From: Hypomesus transpacificus
Lineage: Eukaryota; Chordata; Actinopteri; Osmeriformes; Osmeridae
Direction: 5' to 3'
NCBI RefSeq assembly: GCF_021917145.1
Contig: NC_061078.1
Coordinates: 7,417,076 to 7,481,075 of the forward strand
Length of the DNA stretch: 64,000 nt
Part shown: one piece after another, positions 1-11,900 of the stretch
How the letters are laid out: every line of letters begins with the position of its first letter
How positions within the stretch are numbered: the first letter of the stretch is position 1
The notes under the pieces: model-generated
Databases searched by the model: none
Told to the model about the DNA's origin: nothing
Seen by the model: the letters and a program-made list of their open reading frames with translations, nothing else
Made by a program: the position numbers and the translations under genes

Positions 1-356
1 CAACATGTGCAGGCAGGCCAGAGAGGTGAGAGACCCAGTCACTAGAAGACAGACATGCTGGAATGTGTTTAGACGACACAGCTGGACCCCATAATGACCT
101 GGCTGCAGTGGGTTGGGGGGGGTTAATAATTGAATGTGTACGGGCAGGCATCAGGTGAGAAGATGTAAACGACCCTTGTATCGTATGGCCAGGTGGTCAG
201 TGGTGACAGAATAACAGAGTCGTCCTGCCTAACACAGGTGAAAACTATGACCCAAATATTATTGTGGACCTCTGTGCATTACTGAAGCCCTATGATTGGT
301 CAGTGATTGAGCCTCCAAAGAGGAAGACTGGAGGCACTGATGTCGTTTTCTTCTAA
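1..356 (+). CDS. 3' end of an unrecognised upstream gene (partial)
   Basis: An open frame follows an acceptor ending at 237 and runs from 238 to a TAA at 354-356, giving about 39 residues that end in DVVFF. It contains a PYDWSVIEPPKRK-like stretch with an ordinary coding look. Bases 1-25, read from base 1, are open and end at a GTGAGA donor with phase 1, which is the phase the exon at 238 needs, so two exons of one transcript are likely. I do not recognise the family. The gene would lie to the left of the window on the + strand. That it is coding is inference from the open frame, the splice sites and the matching phase. Confidence 0.5.
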
Positions 357-1893
357 GGTACCTTGTTGTGGTGCAGGCAGGACAGGCATCTCTACTGATA
401 TATGTTAGCCTGCCTGCTGGCACCCTCTAGAGGCGACCTCTCAGAAGAGCTCTGGTGTGGCCATGGTTACAGGCTGACCTGGACAGGCCAGACTGTGTGT
501 GTGTGTGTGTGTGTGGGGACTGGGGAGGGGGTCCATATGGCTCATATAAACACTACTGATCAATACTTTAAAGGCCCCAGTGGAATATGTTTTAGTTGGT
601 GACGCCCCTTTGATGCAGTTCCACACCAATGGGTTGGACACAGTTTGCAGAACCTCAGACTCATCAGAATCAGAATTCGGTTTATTCGTCATGTATGTTT
701 CATAAACACAGAATTTACTGTGGCAGGAAGGTGCAAACAACAAAAATACACTGATCTTAAATTAAGTAAAAAAGTACAATAGATGAAGATGATGATGAAG
801 ATAATAAAAAGGAAGAGGTGACAACGACAACCATCAACCTATTATATTATGGCAGCTTCTTCATCGCTGTCTATCCTGTGATAAAACGCAGACTTCTACT
901 TTAATCCAACTCAAGAGAACTCAAATTGCCAGTTTTTTTTTTACTTCTTGTTTCTTTGCTAACATGGAAATTGTAAAGGAACCATTTGAAAGAATATTCA
1001 AATTTTGCTCTGTTTTAGAGAAGTATTCTATTTCAGATGACCTGAACTGTCCTATCACACACCAGACATTTGCCACATTTGAGAATAATGCAAAGCAGCA
1101 TTACCAGTTTAACAGCATAATTGTTAGGATAATTTTGAGCTAAAGCACAAACGACCGCTGTTCCAAATGGACTGGGTTTACTTTGACTTTACTGGGTGTT
1201 TTCTTCTGATTTCCTAAGAATTAATACCTAGTATCTCACACTGCATGCTACGTTTGTGTGAGATAGGACTTGTCTAGGATAGTGCTCCACAGAAGGCTTC
1301 ACTGCTACTCTTTGTTCTGTCCTCTCCAGAAGGTGTGTATCTAAGTGCTGTATTTATACTTTATATTAGTCTCTTTACGCTTCTAAAACTTTACATTTAT
1401 TTAAGGTACTTTGTACTTCCTATATGTGTTCCTTAAATGTGTACATTTGATTCCTTAAATGTTTTTAATACATGACACTTTATAGTTTCCACTTGATGCC
1501 ATGGTGTGCATGTCTCTTTATACTTCTCATACTTTATGATTTATATGAGACACTTTCTACATCTTATTCGTAACACTTTTTTATTAGTCTCTTTTACCTA
1601 TTATACTTTGTTAGTCACATTCCACTTCTGATATTTTAACTTTGAATTCAACTTTCTTTCTACTTGAAATACTTTACACTTTATTTGAGCCTTTGTCTAC
1701 TTGATATACGTTTGACAAAAAAACGAATATTAAGACGTAAAAGTGTGATAAGGAGATGTTTACTGTAATACGGGACTCGTTTGGAAGTGTCTGTTTGTGT
1801 CTACAGTGAAAATATCTGTATGGGGACACTATAAAGGTGTATGAGGTGAGCAGAGAGTTGATGTTGTATCTCTGTTGTGTATCTTCATTCCAG
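357..1893. other. Intergenic / 5' untranslated region of the first ADGRG-like gene
   Basis: No convincing coding exon is seen. A short TG tract lies at 495-513. The first receptor's ATG exon starts after an acceptor at 1893, so an untranslated first exon should lie somewhere here or further left, but I could not place it. The sequence is AT-rich, with many short TTTATA and ACTTT words. Confidence 0.5.
656..745. repeat. Probable LINE-derived fragment
   Basis: The segment with AGAATCAGAATTCGGTTTATT followed by a GTATGTTTCATAAACACAGAATTT-like stretch resembles a short interspersed fragment common in fish genomes and thought to derive from LINE 3' ends. This rests on recognition only; no full element or target duplication was found. 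Confidence 0.35.
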
Positions 1894-1898
1894 ACAGG

Positions 1899-2380
1899 AT
1901 GGAGTCCAGGCTCATCACCCTGCTTCTCATCCTTTGCCTTTTGGAAGGAATGAGTAATGATCGGCTGACAACTGACCCTGAACACAACCCTAGAGATGAC
2001 AATGCCGTAAGTTTGGGAGTTGAACAACAAGCAAACCAAAATGAACAGGAAGTTAACGAGAATAACCTGTGCAAGAATAAGAACAAACAGAAAGACAACG
2101 ACAAAAAACATGCAAATGAACAGAAAAAACAAGATGACAAGAGCGAACAGGGAGATGACCAGAACAAACATGGAGATAATCAAAATCCACCAGAAGAGGA
2201 CCAAAAAAGACAGGAAGTTGACCAGAAGAACAAAAAGGGAGATTGTCAGAATATAGAGAAATATATAGAAACACCAAAAGGTAAAAACATGAATATATTC
2301 TGCAATAATGTCTGAAATATTATCTGTCTGACTGCGGGTTTGTCTGCCTCCCTACCTACCTTTCTGTCTGCCTGCTTTGC

Positions 2381-2421
<41 letters not shown>

Positions 2422-4635
2422 TTTCCACTCATTCCTGCTGATTGATGTACTATTCGGTTCCTCCAGGTCCTAATAACGAGAACAAACAGAAAGACCAGAA
2501 AAAACAAGATGACGAGAGTGAACAGGGAGATGACAAGAATAAACACAAATGTAAAATAACACCAAAAGGTAAAAACATGAATATATTCTGCAATATTCTG
2601 TCTGACTGCTGGTTTGTCTGCCTCCTTCCCTACCTACCTACCTACCTTTCTGTCTGCTTGCTTTGCTGTCTGTCTGTCTTTTCTACTCATTCCTGCTGAA
2701 TGATGTACTATTCTGTTCCTCCAGGTCCTCAAAACTGTCATTTGAAGAACACTGTGGAGAATACAACAGAACATATGAAGATAGTTGACAAGTTGTTAGA
2801 CTCTGAAAACATTAGCGCCATCATGGAGTATTTAATATCCTACTAAACAAACAAAAGACTTTCTCTACAATATAACTTGTCTATAACTGGTATTTGACAC
2901 AGTACTTGTGTAGCTCACCCGTGTGTGTGTGTGTGTGTGTGTGTTTGTGTATGTGTGTGTGTGTGTGTATGTGTGAGTGTGCATTTGTGTGTTTGTGTTT
3001 TCCAGATCAATGGAAAGCCTAGAGGAGATTCTGGAGAACACATATCTAAACCAGTCTATTACACACATCAGTGTAGGGCATCTGAAGGCTCTAATGTTTC
3101 AACCTGATGAGAACTTCACAGGACTTAACATCTCTGAGGAGGTCAGTACCTTTACTTTATTTCATTACTTTCCATAACTTACTTACTGTATAGACTCTAT
3201 ACAGACTCTTTTGAGTTGTGTGATGTGGCAGGTGACCTCAGACTGTCTTAACGACACCAGCATGAATCTGGAAGTGAAGCTACCAGGAGAGGTGCTGGTC
3301 CATGGGGAGAACAACAACATAGTGTTCTGCATGATCACATCCAATGTGTTCAAGGTTATGAGCCTCAATTCGTGCGTGTGTGTGTGTCTACTGTACTTGA
3401 AGTGTGTGTGAATGTGCATGTATGTCTGTGTGTGGTTGGTCTGTATGTCTTTGTGTGTGTAACACGCGTGTTAGAATATGTGAGTGTGTTTCATGTGTTT
3501 GTGTATTCACTGTGTTGGTTTCCTTGCAGCCCCTGGCGGTCCTGCATGATAGGGTTGTGGGTATTACTGTGAGCAACAAGACAATCTCAAGTCTTCAGGA
3601 GCCTGTCAACATAACATTTCCTCTACCCTGCCCTGCAGACCAAAGTGTAACTACAACTACACTTTATCAGTCACAAGCCGAAACTGACATACAGTTTTCA
3701 ACAGACTTGCCTTTTGTTCCTAACTGTATTCTACTGATCTGTGTTTGTGTTTTAGATGGGAACAAATGTTTCCTTTTCCTGTCAATTTTTAAATTTCTCT
3801 GACAACAGTAAGTAAACACAGCATCAAATGTTTGGCATCAGTACTAGTATTATGAGCATTATTAGAGATGAGGAAGTCAGTGAGCGTGCTCCTGACCAGT
3901 GTTGGGGGTAACGTGTTATGCGTTATGTTATATAACACGTTAAATAATATATTACTTAAGTGAGTAATTAAGTAATATAACGCGTTACTTGACATTGAGA
4001 AATATTATTACGGTTACCTATTTAAGTTACTGCATGAATTCAATAAAGGACTTAAATACAGATTGTTGCCTAAAGGACACTTCCTGGGCGCAGTAGCCTA
4101 CTATTTGCCTTTGATTCACGCTGCAGACAAACACAACAGCAATCATGGCTGCAGAACATGTTACGTTTTCAGCGTGGAATTATTCACACTATTTCCCTTC
4201 TTTGAGGATATTGTAAAAAACCCAACAAAATATTATCTACTGCCAAAAACAGCACTTCAAAGTTCTAGAAAGTGTCCACAGAGAAACTAAGCTGGAAGCT
4301 AGCAAAAATTCCACTTTAAACCATTAGAGCCACCCATTTCAACAACTTGCTACTAAAAGTAATAGTAAAAGTAATATAATAAGTAATAATATTACTTTGT
4401 ACAGAAAGTAATACATTACTTTTTTGAGTAACTTCCCCCAACACTGCTCCTGAGTGAGATTAACTAGTGAGGTCTAACATGGGGCTTCTTTGTGAATGGT
4501 CCTGATAGATTACTACAGAGAAGGTTGTTCCACCCACTATGAACAGGGCCAGGATCGAGTGCTCTGTTCCTGTAACCATCTCACCTACTTTGCTGTGCTC
4601 ATGGTACACATACACATACACATACAAATGCACCT

Positions 4636-4680
<45 letters not shown>

Positions 4681-5863
4681 GACATACACATGCTCTCATC
4701 TTGTACTCACACACAGAAACACACATACACAGAAACACACACACACAGTACTCACAAACTCATGAATGAACTCACGTTCAAAAATGTACATCTACTCACA
4801 AACACGCAAAACATACAACAACAAAAAACGCCCACTCACTTCACTCATAAAAGTATTACATGATAAGATGACCTTAGTCAAAAGGTACTGAAGAATTTAG
4901 ATTATACAAACATAATTTCACAACAAACAAACAACGTATTCTTTTAATGAAATTATTTTGACAGCCTGTGAACCAGTGTGTGTGTCTGTTCCAGTGTAAA
5001 TGGGTGTGTTTGTGTGTTATTATTGTCTCCTCAGATCTCCCCTCCATTAGCAACGAATGATGAGGTGGCCTTGAGCTACATCTCTCTGATTGGTTGCTGT
5101 GTGTCCCTACTCTTCCTGATTTTCACTGTTGGGCTCTACATCCAACAGAGGCTTAGAAGGTAGGTTTGGTATCTGGTAGAGGTCAGGTTCCAGACAGGGC
5201 GTGGCTTCTCACTATTCTTTCTGTTCATTTCCTACTCTTTTTCTCTCTTTTTTCGTACTCTCTTTCTTCTTTTCTCTGCAGAGTCTCTGGTCCTGCAGAT
5301 GTGTCTCTGAAGCTGCACATCAACCTGGCCGTGGCACTGATCCTGCTCAACTTGCACTTCCTGCTCATGGAACAGGTGTCATCAATGGTCTCGTCGGGGG
5401 CCTGCATCTATGTGGGGCTCCTCCTCCACTACTCCCTGTTGGCCACCTTCTCCTGGATGGCCATTGAGGGCTTCCACCTCTACCTGCTCCTGGTCCGAAT
5501 CTTTAACATTTACATCAGCAGATACCTGCTTAAACTTTGCCTCGTGGGTTGGGGTGAGTTGACCACTGATAACAAGAGGGATGGGGTGACTCGTATACAA
5601 CACCAATGTTTCTATCAGATTATGAAATATGTGTATATGTATATGTGTGTGTGTCAGGCTTTCCTGCTGTCATAGTCATCATTGTAGTCATCATAAACAG
5701 AGACGCGTATGGCCCTGTGCCCTTGTCATCATCTGAGGTCAACACCACCGCTACCAAAATGTAAGACTGCGCCCAATACACCCCTGGGCAGTACTGTTAC
5801 GGTGCTCTCTCTCCCTCTTTTTCTCCCTCCCTACCTCTATCTCTCTCTCTCTCCCTTCCTCCC

Positions 5864-5901
<38 letters not shown>

Positions 5902-6473
5902 CCTCTCTCTAACTACTCTCGCCCCCTCTCCCCCAGATGTTACCTATCTGATGAGGTGGCAAAGGTTGTGACCACGGTGGGCTTTGTCAGCCTGGTCCTA
6001 CTCTTCAACCTGGCTATCCTGGGGATGGCAGCGAGGCGTGTCCTCTCTATGAGGGTGGCACAGGGAGGGACTGTTGACGTAGCCAGGGGCAGAGTCAGAA
6101 GGGATCTCTGCACCTTTTCGGGCATCAGTTGTCTGCTGGGTGTGACCTGGGGTCTGGTGTTCTTCTCCTTCGGTCAACTGGCAACACCAGGCCTCTACCT
6201 GTTCTGTGTCCTGAACTCCCTACAAGGTCCAACCCCTACACTCTGTACATTACACTCTGTACACTACACTCTGTACACTACACTCTGTACACTACACTTT
6301 TGGTCTGCACCCTTCTCCTTACACCCTGTTTACTATGCCCTACACCTGCAAATGCTAGAGAGAGAATAGACTGCCCCGCCACAAACAACACTTGGTTGAC
6401 AATGTTCCATTCACCCGTTACAGCAGGGCTAAAACAAAAATAGTTTTGTGGAGGTCATGATAACATGAAAATA

Positions 6474-6504
<31 letters not shown>

Positions 6505-6751
6505 ACACACAAATATACACATGCAAATACTGTACACACATTTATTCACTCATAAACACACAAATATACTGAAATAAAATAATACAGTAAAATTTTACAA
6601 TAAACAAAGGAATGTTGGTTTTAGAATAAACTCTCTTTCTCTGTATACAGGGTTCTTCATCTGCGTGTGGATCTTGGTATCCATGAGGAAGAGCAGCAAT
6701 CGCTGCACAGGAAGTGTCACTCACAGTGTCACTCACAGTACCAAAACCTGA
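1899..6751 (+). CDS. Adhesion GPCR, ADGRG (group VIII) type, receptor 1
   Basis: Thirteen coding exons join in frame to about 666 aa: 1899-2280, 2467-2568, 2725-2827, 3006-3141, 3232-3354, 3530-3646, 3756-3807, 4509-4603, 5035-5159, 5282-5553, 5658-5760, 5937-6226, 6651-6751. The ATG at 1899 opens a signal peptide (MESRLITLLLILCLL). A lysine/asparagine/glutamate-rich low-complexity region of roughly 150 residues follows, then a GAIN-like domain (VVGITVSNKTIS), the GPS (CNHL-TYFAVLM) and seven TM segments with HYSLLATFSWMAIEGFHLY (TM3) and VTWGLVFFSF (TM6). The GPS keeps its cysteines and HLT but has L and Y where the family has two tryptophans. The donor at 2828 is weak (GTATTT). A poly(A) signal lies at 6974. 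Nearest family members are ADGRG3 and ADGRG5; I cannot choose between them. Such receptors self-cleave at the GPS and signal through a tethered agonist; the ligand here is unknown. Confidence 0.88.
2130..2735 (+). repeat. Tandem duplication of an exon plus intron inside receptor 1
   Basis: Two copies of about 290 bp. The end of exon 1 (2130-2280) and its intron (2281-2466) are repeated as exon 2 (2467-2568) and the following intron (2569-2724). Both introns begin GTAAAAACATGAATATATTC, carry a CTGTCTGACTGC and TCTG-repeat core, and end TTCCTCCAG. Both exons encode a KKQDD-SEQGDD peptide. The second copy is 102 bp, so the frame is kept. Confidence 0.85.
3897..4446. mobile_element. hAT-like non-autonomous element (MITE) in a receptor 1 intron
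   Basis: Terminal inverted repeats start CAGTGTTGGGGGTAAC and end GTTACTTCCCCCAACACTG. The flanks 3889-3896 (ctcctgac) and 4447-4454 (ctcctgag) match at 7 of 8 bases, as expected for an 8-bp hAT target duplication. The element is 550 bp, AT-rich and codes for no transposase. It lies in the intron between the two exons that encode the GPS. Confidence 0.85.
4607..4752. repeat. CA-rich microsatellite (ACATAC/CACACA)
   Basis: Imperfect (ACATAC)n and (CA)n repeats begin 4 bp after the donor of the GPS exon of receptor 1. Confidence 0.8.
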
Positions 6752-6897
6752 ACACACATACACACAACTATACACAGACACAAGAGAGCAAAAACACACA
6801 TCAGCACACACATACCCCGCCACACTAATCTTCAATGTCAGTAAGATCAAGGGCTGAAATCTGTGGCAATGTAAATCACCATAAATGTGCAAATATA

Positions 6898-6998
6898 TCA
6901 AATAACCTTTTTCTCTTTGCATTATAGTATATTGTGTGTAGATTGATGAGAAAACAAATGTCATTTATTGAATAATAAAGTTGTTACTGACTGGTTGT
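6898..6998. repeat. Left arm of a long inverted duplication (partner 8290-8390)
   Basis: The reverse complement of this segment closely matches 8290-8390 over about 100 bp, including a perfect core GACATTTGTTTTCTCATC and a nearly identical block around ATAATGCAAAGAGAAAAA. This arm holds the poly(A) signal of receptor 1. The arms are separated by about 1.3 kb. Confidence 0.8.
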
Positions 6999-7163
6999 CA
7001 CCAATACCGAAAATGACAACTTTATAATGTTGTAGTAGAACCTCAGGTATGCATTAGATTTCATCACTTCCCAAAAGCAATCAAATATGAATTCAAAGTG
7101 GCTTATGAGTATGCTATAACACACCATGAAACAATATCAGAATCAGAATAAAGAGATTATGAT

Positions 7164-7299
7164 GATTATGATGTACTAATAGGATGTACTAAAGAGATGA
7201 CAGATTATGATGTACTAATAGGATGTACTAAAGAGATGACAGATTATGATGTACTAATAGGATGTACTAAAGAGATGACAGATTATGATGTACTAATAG
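7164..7299. repeat. 39-bp minisatellite, about 3.5 copies
   Basis: The unit contains GATTATGATGTACTAATAGG followed by ATGTACTAAAGAGATGACA. Copies are essentially identical, which suggests recent expansion. Confidence 0.9.
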
Positions 7300-8289
7300 T
7301 CACTTGGTGCTAACTGACCCCATCTTAGAAAACTGAAATCATTGTGGTATATCAAAAATGTGTCAAAGATTCAGTTATACAAAATGTTACATTCATAAAT
7401 ACATGTATTAACTATACTGTATTCCTGAACTGTGAGATCAAGTACATGTCCAGTAACTCCTGGAATATCTCACCCTGGTGATGTATGTACACACTGAGAA
7501 GTTTTGCATTAAACAAATTTGATGACACACTGACCTTCCATCAGACATAAAGCACACATTGTTTGACTCTACCATGTGAACGGATGATACAAGCTGAGAG
7601 CGTGTCGATTTGACTACTGGAAAACACAGACTCAACATTCAGTGAGTGTTGGTCAGCAGGTGGTGAGCAGGAAGAGCATCAGGAGAGGAAGTCACACTGC
7701 TCTGGCTTCTCAGAAGGACTTGGATAGAAAAGACTGCCTCATAAGATCTGTAAGTATTTGTATGAAGATTGTATGATTCCTTAATAGCCTGTTCCAAATC
7801 AATTTCAATACAGTAATAATACAGTATAGGTTTTAAACACTCACTGTTCTAAATACTCATGAAAACTTGTGATGTTGTACACCAATACTCATGATTGCAT
7901 TACATTTATAATTATAATTACCTATAATGCACACAAATGTAATGTATCATACAGCATTATACAGATCATACACCCTTATAGTGATCAACCCTGTGATTAA
8001 TTTAAAAGATGGGGTCAATGAATGAATCACTGTTAGCACATGGTCATCTTTGGTGTGTTATTGCTTACTCATTAGCCAATATAAAGTATTCTTTGATTGA
8101 TTTAAGTAAACATTGAAATTTAAATGTCTACTGGATACAGAAGACGTCACTACAACATAGTGGTAATTGTCTGCATTCAGTAAAGTGAAAAGTTCTGCAC
8201 ATTTCATGACACCATTTTTTTTATATTATGCTTTATGTCACAAGTTGAATACCCTAAAAGACATTGCCACATTTTATTTTATTATTATT

Positions 8290-8390
8290 ACAACCAATTA
8301 GTTACAACTTTATTATTAATTGGAAGACATTTGTTTTCTCATCAATCTACTCAAAATATACCATAATGCAAAGAGAAAAAAGCTATTAGA
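8290..8390. repeat. Right arm of the long inverted duplication (partner 6898-6998)
   Basis: Matches the reverse complement of the 3' end of receptor 1. Clear homology stops near TTAGA at 8390, with weaker similarity beyond. No transposon termini or target duplications are obvious. Confidence 0.8.
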
Positions 8391-8425
8391 AATATTTGAA
8401 AATGTATTAAATAATGAAAATATAT

Positions 8426-8489
8426 ATAAACTGGCTACCAACGTAATCAGAGTAAAGATAAAATTAAAATGACATAGTAGCCAGTTTAT
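8426..8489. repeat. Small inverted repeat (hairpin)
   Basis: Perfect 13-bp arms ATAAACTGGCTAC (8426-8438) and GTAGCCAGTTTAT (8477-8489) with a 38-bp AT-rich loop, extended outwards by TATATA on both sides. It could be a miniature element or a structured promoter segment. Confidence 0.7.
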
Positions 8490-8969
8490 ATTTATATATA
8501 TAGTTGGACTATGTGTAGTCTGTTCCCTAGCAGGCTTGCCATGATGACTGAGATCCCTAACAAGCTAGTAATAGCTATCACCAGCCAAACCATTTGATTT
8601 CCTAGCCTAGTATTGTCTTCTTAATTCATATTATAGATACATACTGCAGTTGACTCGGAGTAGCTACTCAGCTATATATTTCTGCACAGATACTCACTTC
8701 CCCTTTTTGTAGGGCATTGTATTGGTTGTAGAAACCAGCCATTTCACTCATATAGTTTACTGACATGGTGGAGCTCCTTCCACTGACTCATCGGATGAGG
8801 GTTAATCAAGATACCAAAAATGTTTAGATTTGTGAGTGTTAGACAAGAGTGTTGGAGCATTATACCAGTGCCTTAGCTGGTACTCCAGAGCCTTTGCAGA
8901 TTCTTGTTCTCAGCCTAGAGTTTTGATGTTGATGTTGTTGATTTTTTCAGAATAACACTGTACACGACT

Positions 8970-11900
8970 ATGGTTCCTATCCTGCACTTACTGCTGCTGC
9001 TGGTTGGGGCCACGGTTCACACCTACATTAATGGTAACATTGCACACACTCACTCAGACATACCACACTACACACACACACACATACAAATGCACACACA
9101 CATGCAAGCACACACACTGCACTGCACTGCACACACATACAGTACATGCACAAACCCTCAGATTTAAACACACAGATTTAAAGCATTAAAACAAAGCACA
9201 GTTAATGGATTAATTTGGTTTGGTCATTAGGACACGAACTGGTTGTAAAAAGCATTAAAGGAACCTCCTCTGTGAACCTGACCAACAATCACATCTACAT
9301 CACCGATTCTGGTACAAATCAGGATCAAAATTGTACCTGGGGGAATGACATTTGCTACTGTGAATGCAACTATATAAATGACACCTGCATCGATTTGGCA
9401 TTGGACCTTGGGCAAAGTAAGCATGATAATAATGTTGATGATGTTGATGATGATGATGATGATGATGATGTTAGTGTAGCATGTTGTCGATGGTGAAGAT
9501 GATGTTGGTGTAGCATGTTGTCAATGGTGAGGATGATGATGTTGATGATATCTCTGTAGAAACAAATTTTACCATGACTGATGGGACAGCTTCATTCAAC
9601 ATATGTAAGCATGCTATTTCATTTAAATCTTCAATGTTTTAATCATTTAAAAATGGTTCAACTTTTCACATTTGCATTTGTGGTTTGTTTATCATGTGAC
9701 AAACATTGTCAGTTCGTTTTGTTGCTGTATCTGCAGGTTCCTCCCTGTGTCATGTGACTCCATGCAAAGCACCTGCGATCAACTCACTGTTGCAGATAAG
9801 GCCCAGGCCCTCCAGCTGGACAAACCTTTGGAGGATCTTCACAATCAGGAGCATGTGTCCAGACCTGTTCAAAAACAACATCACTCTCAAAAGACGTTTT
9901 TTAGAGTAAGTTGACTAACATTTTATTTTAGTGGCAACATTAGCATACCTCTCCTCCCCCTTCCACTGCCGCTATTCCATCTATTCTCCCATCCCATCTC
10001 TCTTTTCCTCTTCTCTTCTCCTCCACGACTCCAGTATAGAGAGGGGGTTAATACAAAGCCTTTTGGATGAGCCTTTCCCTGGATGGCCGAACATCTACAA
10101 CAACAGATACCTTTCTGTGTCTTTGGTCTCCTTCTCCAACATCTCCAACCTCACGTCCAGCTCTGAGGGCGTGATAAACATACCTGCTCCCCAGGTAGGA
10201 TCACTGAGGACAAATTTTAATGAGAACTGGAGATGGTACAATTTGGGGGGAAATTTTGAGGTGTGCTTGCATCCGTTTCAGAAAGGTCCATTTTATTACT
10301 TACATTTTACAACTAATATTTCTGTATATTTTTTTTAATTATGCACAGGCCTACTTATTCTAATTACGTTGTCACTGGCAATATATTTTTAGGAATCACA
10401 ATTCTAGTACCACCTGAAAACTGAAAATATGCCCCCAAAAATATCTATAAGCTTGAAATGTTAACTTAAACTTTTCTCCACAAAAACGTAAATTATGCCT
10501 AAACCGTCAAATGCAATGTTCAAGACAAACATTATAAAATCAACATTTTCTATGTATTGCAATTTCCTTTTTATATATATATATATATAATATAGGTGGA
10601 GCCTATAGGCAATGACACCCAATGAGGAATACAATGGTGATAATAATAATGGTGATGATGATGATGATGGTGGCTATGTATCTTCTTCCTGGAGCTCATT
10701 CCTGGGGATTTCAGTTATATCCCAGAGACCTGGTTTCCAGCTGAGGTCATAAAGAATTTCCAAGTAGAGAACATTAGTCTGGGCTTGGTCACCTACCCCT
10801 CCTCGCAGCAATTCCAGGTACCCTACCCACTCGACTTCCATATATCTGTCCATGCATCCATCCATCTAAAAATACTGTATACCTCTAGATCATTCTATTC
10901 ATCTATTCATTTTTCCATCCATCCTTCCATTAATCCATTATTGCATCCTTCAATCCTGGTCAGATGTCCATTGAGAACATCAGTAGCCTGGCCATCAGGA
11001 TCGAGCTCTCTGGGGGCAAAAAGCTGGCAAACCTTTCCCAGCCAATCAAGATGCAGTTCCCCTATACTGGCCAACTAAGTACTCTGCCTGTTTCAGTGGT
11101 GAGCACAGATGCATACTGTAGTGTCTTCTTCTAGTGAGGGAGATTTTACATTCAGTTTTGAGAGCAAAAGCTTTGTGTCAAGGGATGATGTCTTCGGTTC
11201 CATGTTGTCACGTGTTCACACAGGAGCGCCAGTATCCTGTCTGTCACTTCTTTCAGGAAACAGGTGAAGATGACTTGATTACATTATTGTCTGTAATTAT
11301 TGTCTTGCTCAACAGTAGATAGCATCCTCTGTGCGCTTGGGACTGTAATGAAGACGTTGACGATGATGATTCCCTGTTAGGTGAAGAGTTGGGCTGGAAG
11401 ACAGAGGGCTGCGAGACCAACCTGACCAGAGTGCAGAACCAGACCCTGGTGGAGTGCAGATGTGACCACGCCACACCCTTTGCTGTGTTGATGGTAACTC
11501 TCACTACAGATACGTAGACAGATGCTCAGATTGGATTTTGAACTTTTTAAGATTAGAGTTGTATATTGTGTATCTCTTTCTCTCTTTTCGCACATCTCAT
11601 TACCTCTTTTTCTCTCTTGTTTTTCATTGCTCACTCCTCACCCAGATATCGGGGCCTATAGATCCAGTTCACTGGCAGATTCTATCCTACATCAGCTACG
11701 TGGGCTGTGGGCTGTCTGCCTTCTTCACACTGTCCTCTGTGCTCCTCTACACCTTCAACAGGTATGTGTGTGTGTGTTTGTATGACATGAGTGTTTACGT
11801 CACGTGTGCATTTGACAAGTGTGTGTGAAGCTTATAGACAAAATGTCCAACATTGTGGTCTCTTTCTCATTTGTGGGTGTGTGTGTGTGTCTTTGCTCCC

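Larger units (their letters stand above)
7000..8969. other. Intergenic region between receptors 1 and 2
   Basis: No coding exon is seen. The region is AT-rich and holds a 39-bp minisatellite, the second arm of the inverted duplication and a small hairpin. The promoter and any 5' untranslated exon of receptor 2 must lie here but could not be placed. Confidence 0.6.

Noticed and set aside
1674..2204. 176-codon minus-strand open frame over receptor 1 exon 1
   Set aside because: Shadow of the lysine/asparagine-rich exon; its hydrophobic look comes from complementing AAA/AAC/GAC codons.
7164..7299. Possible CRISPR-like array of repeated units
   Set aside because: Head-to-tail minisatellite without unique spacers, in a vertebrate genome.
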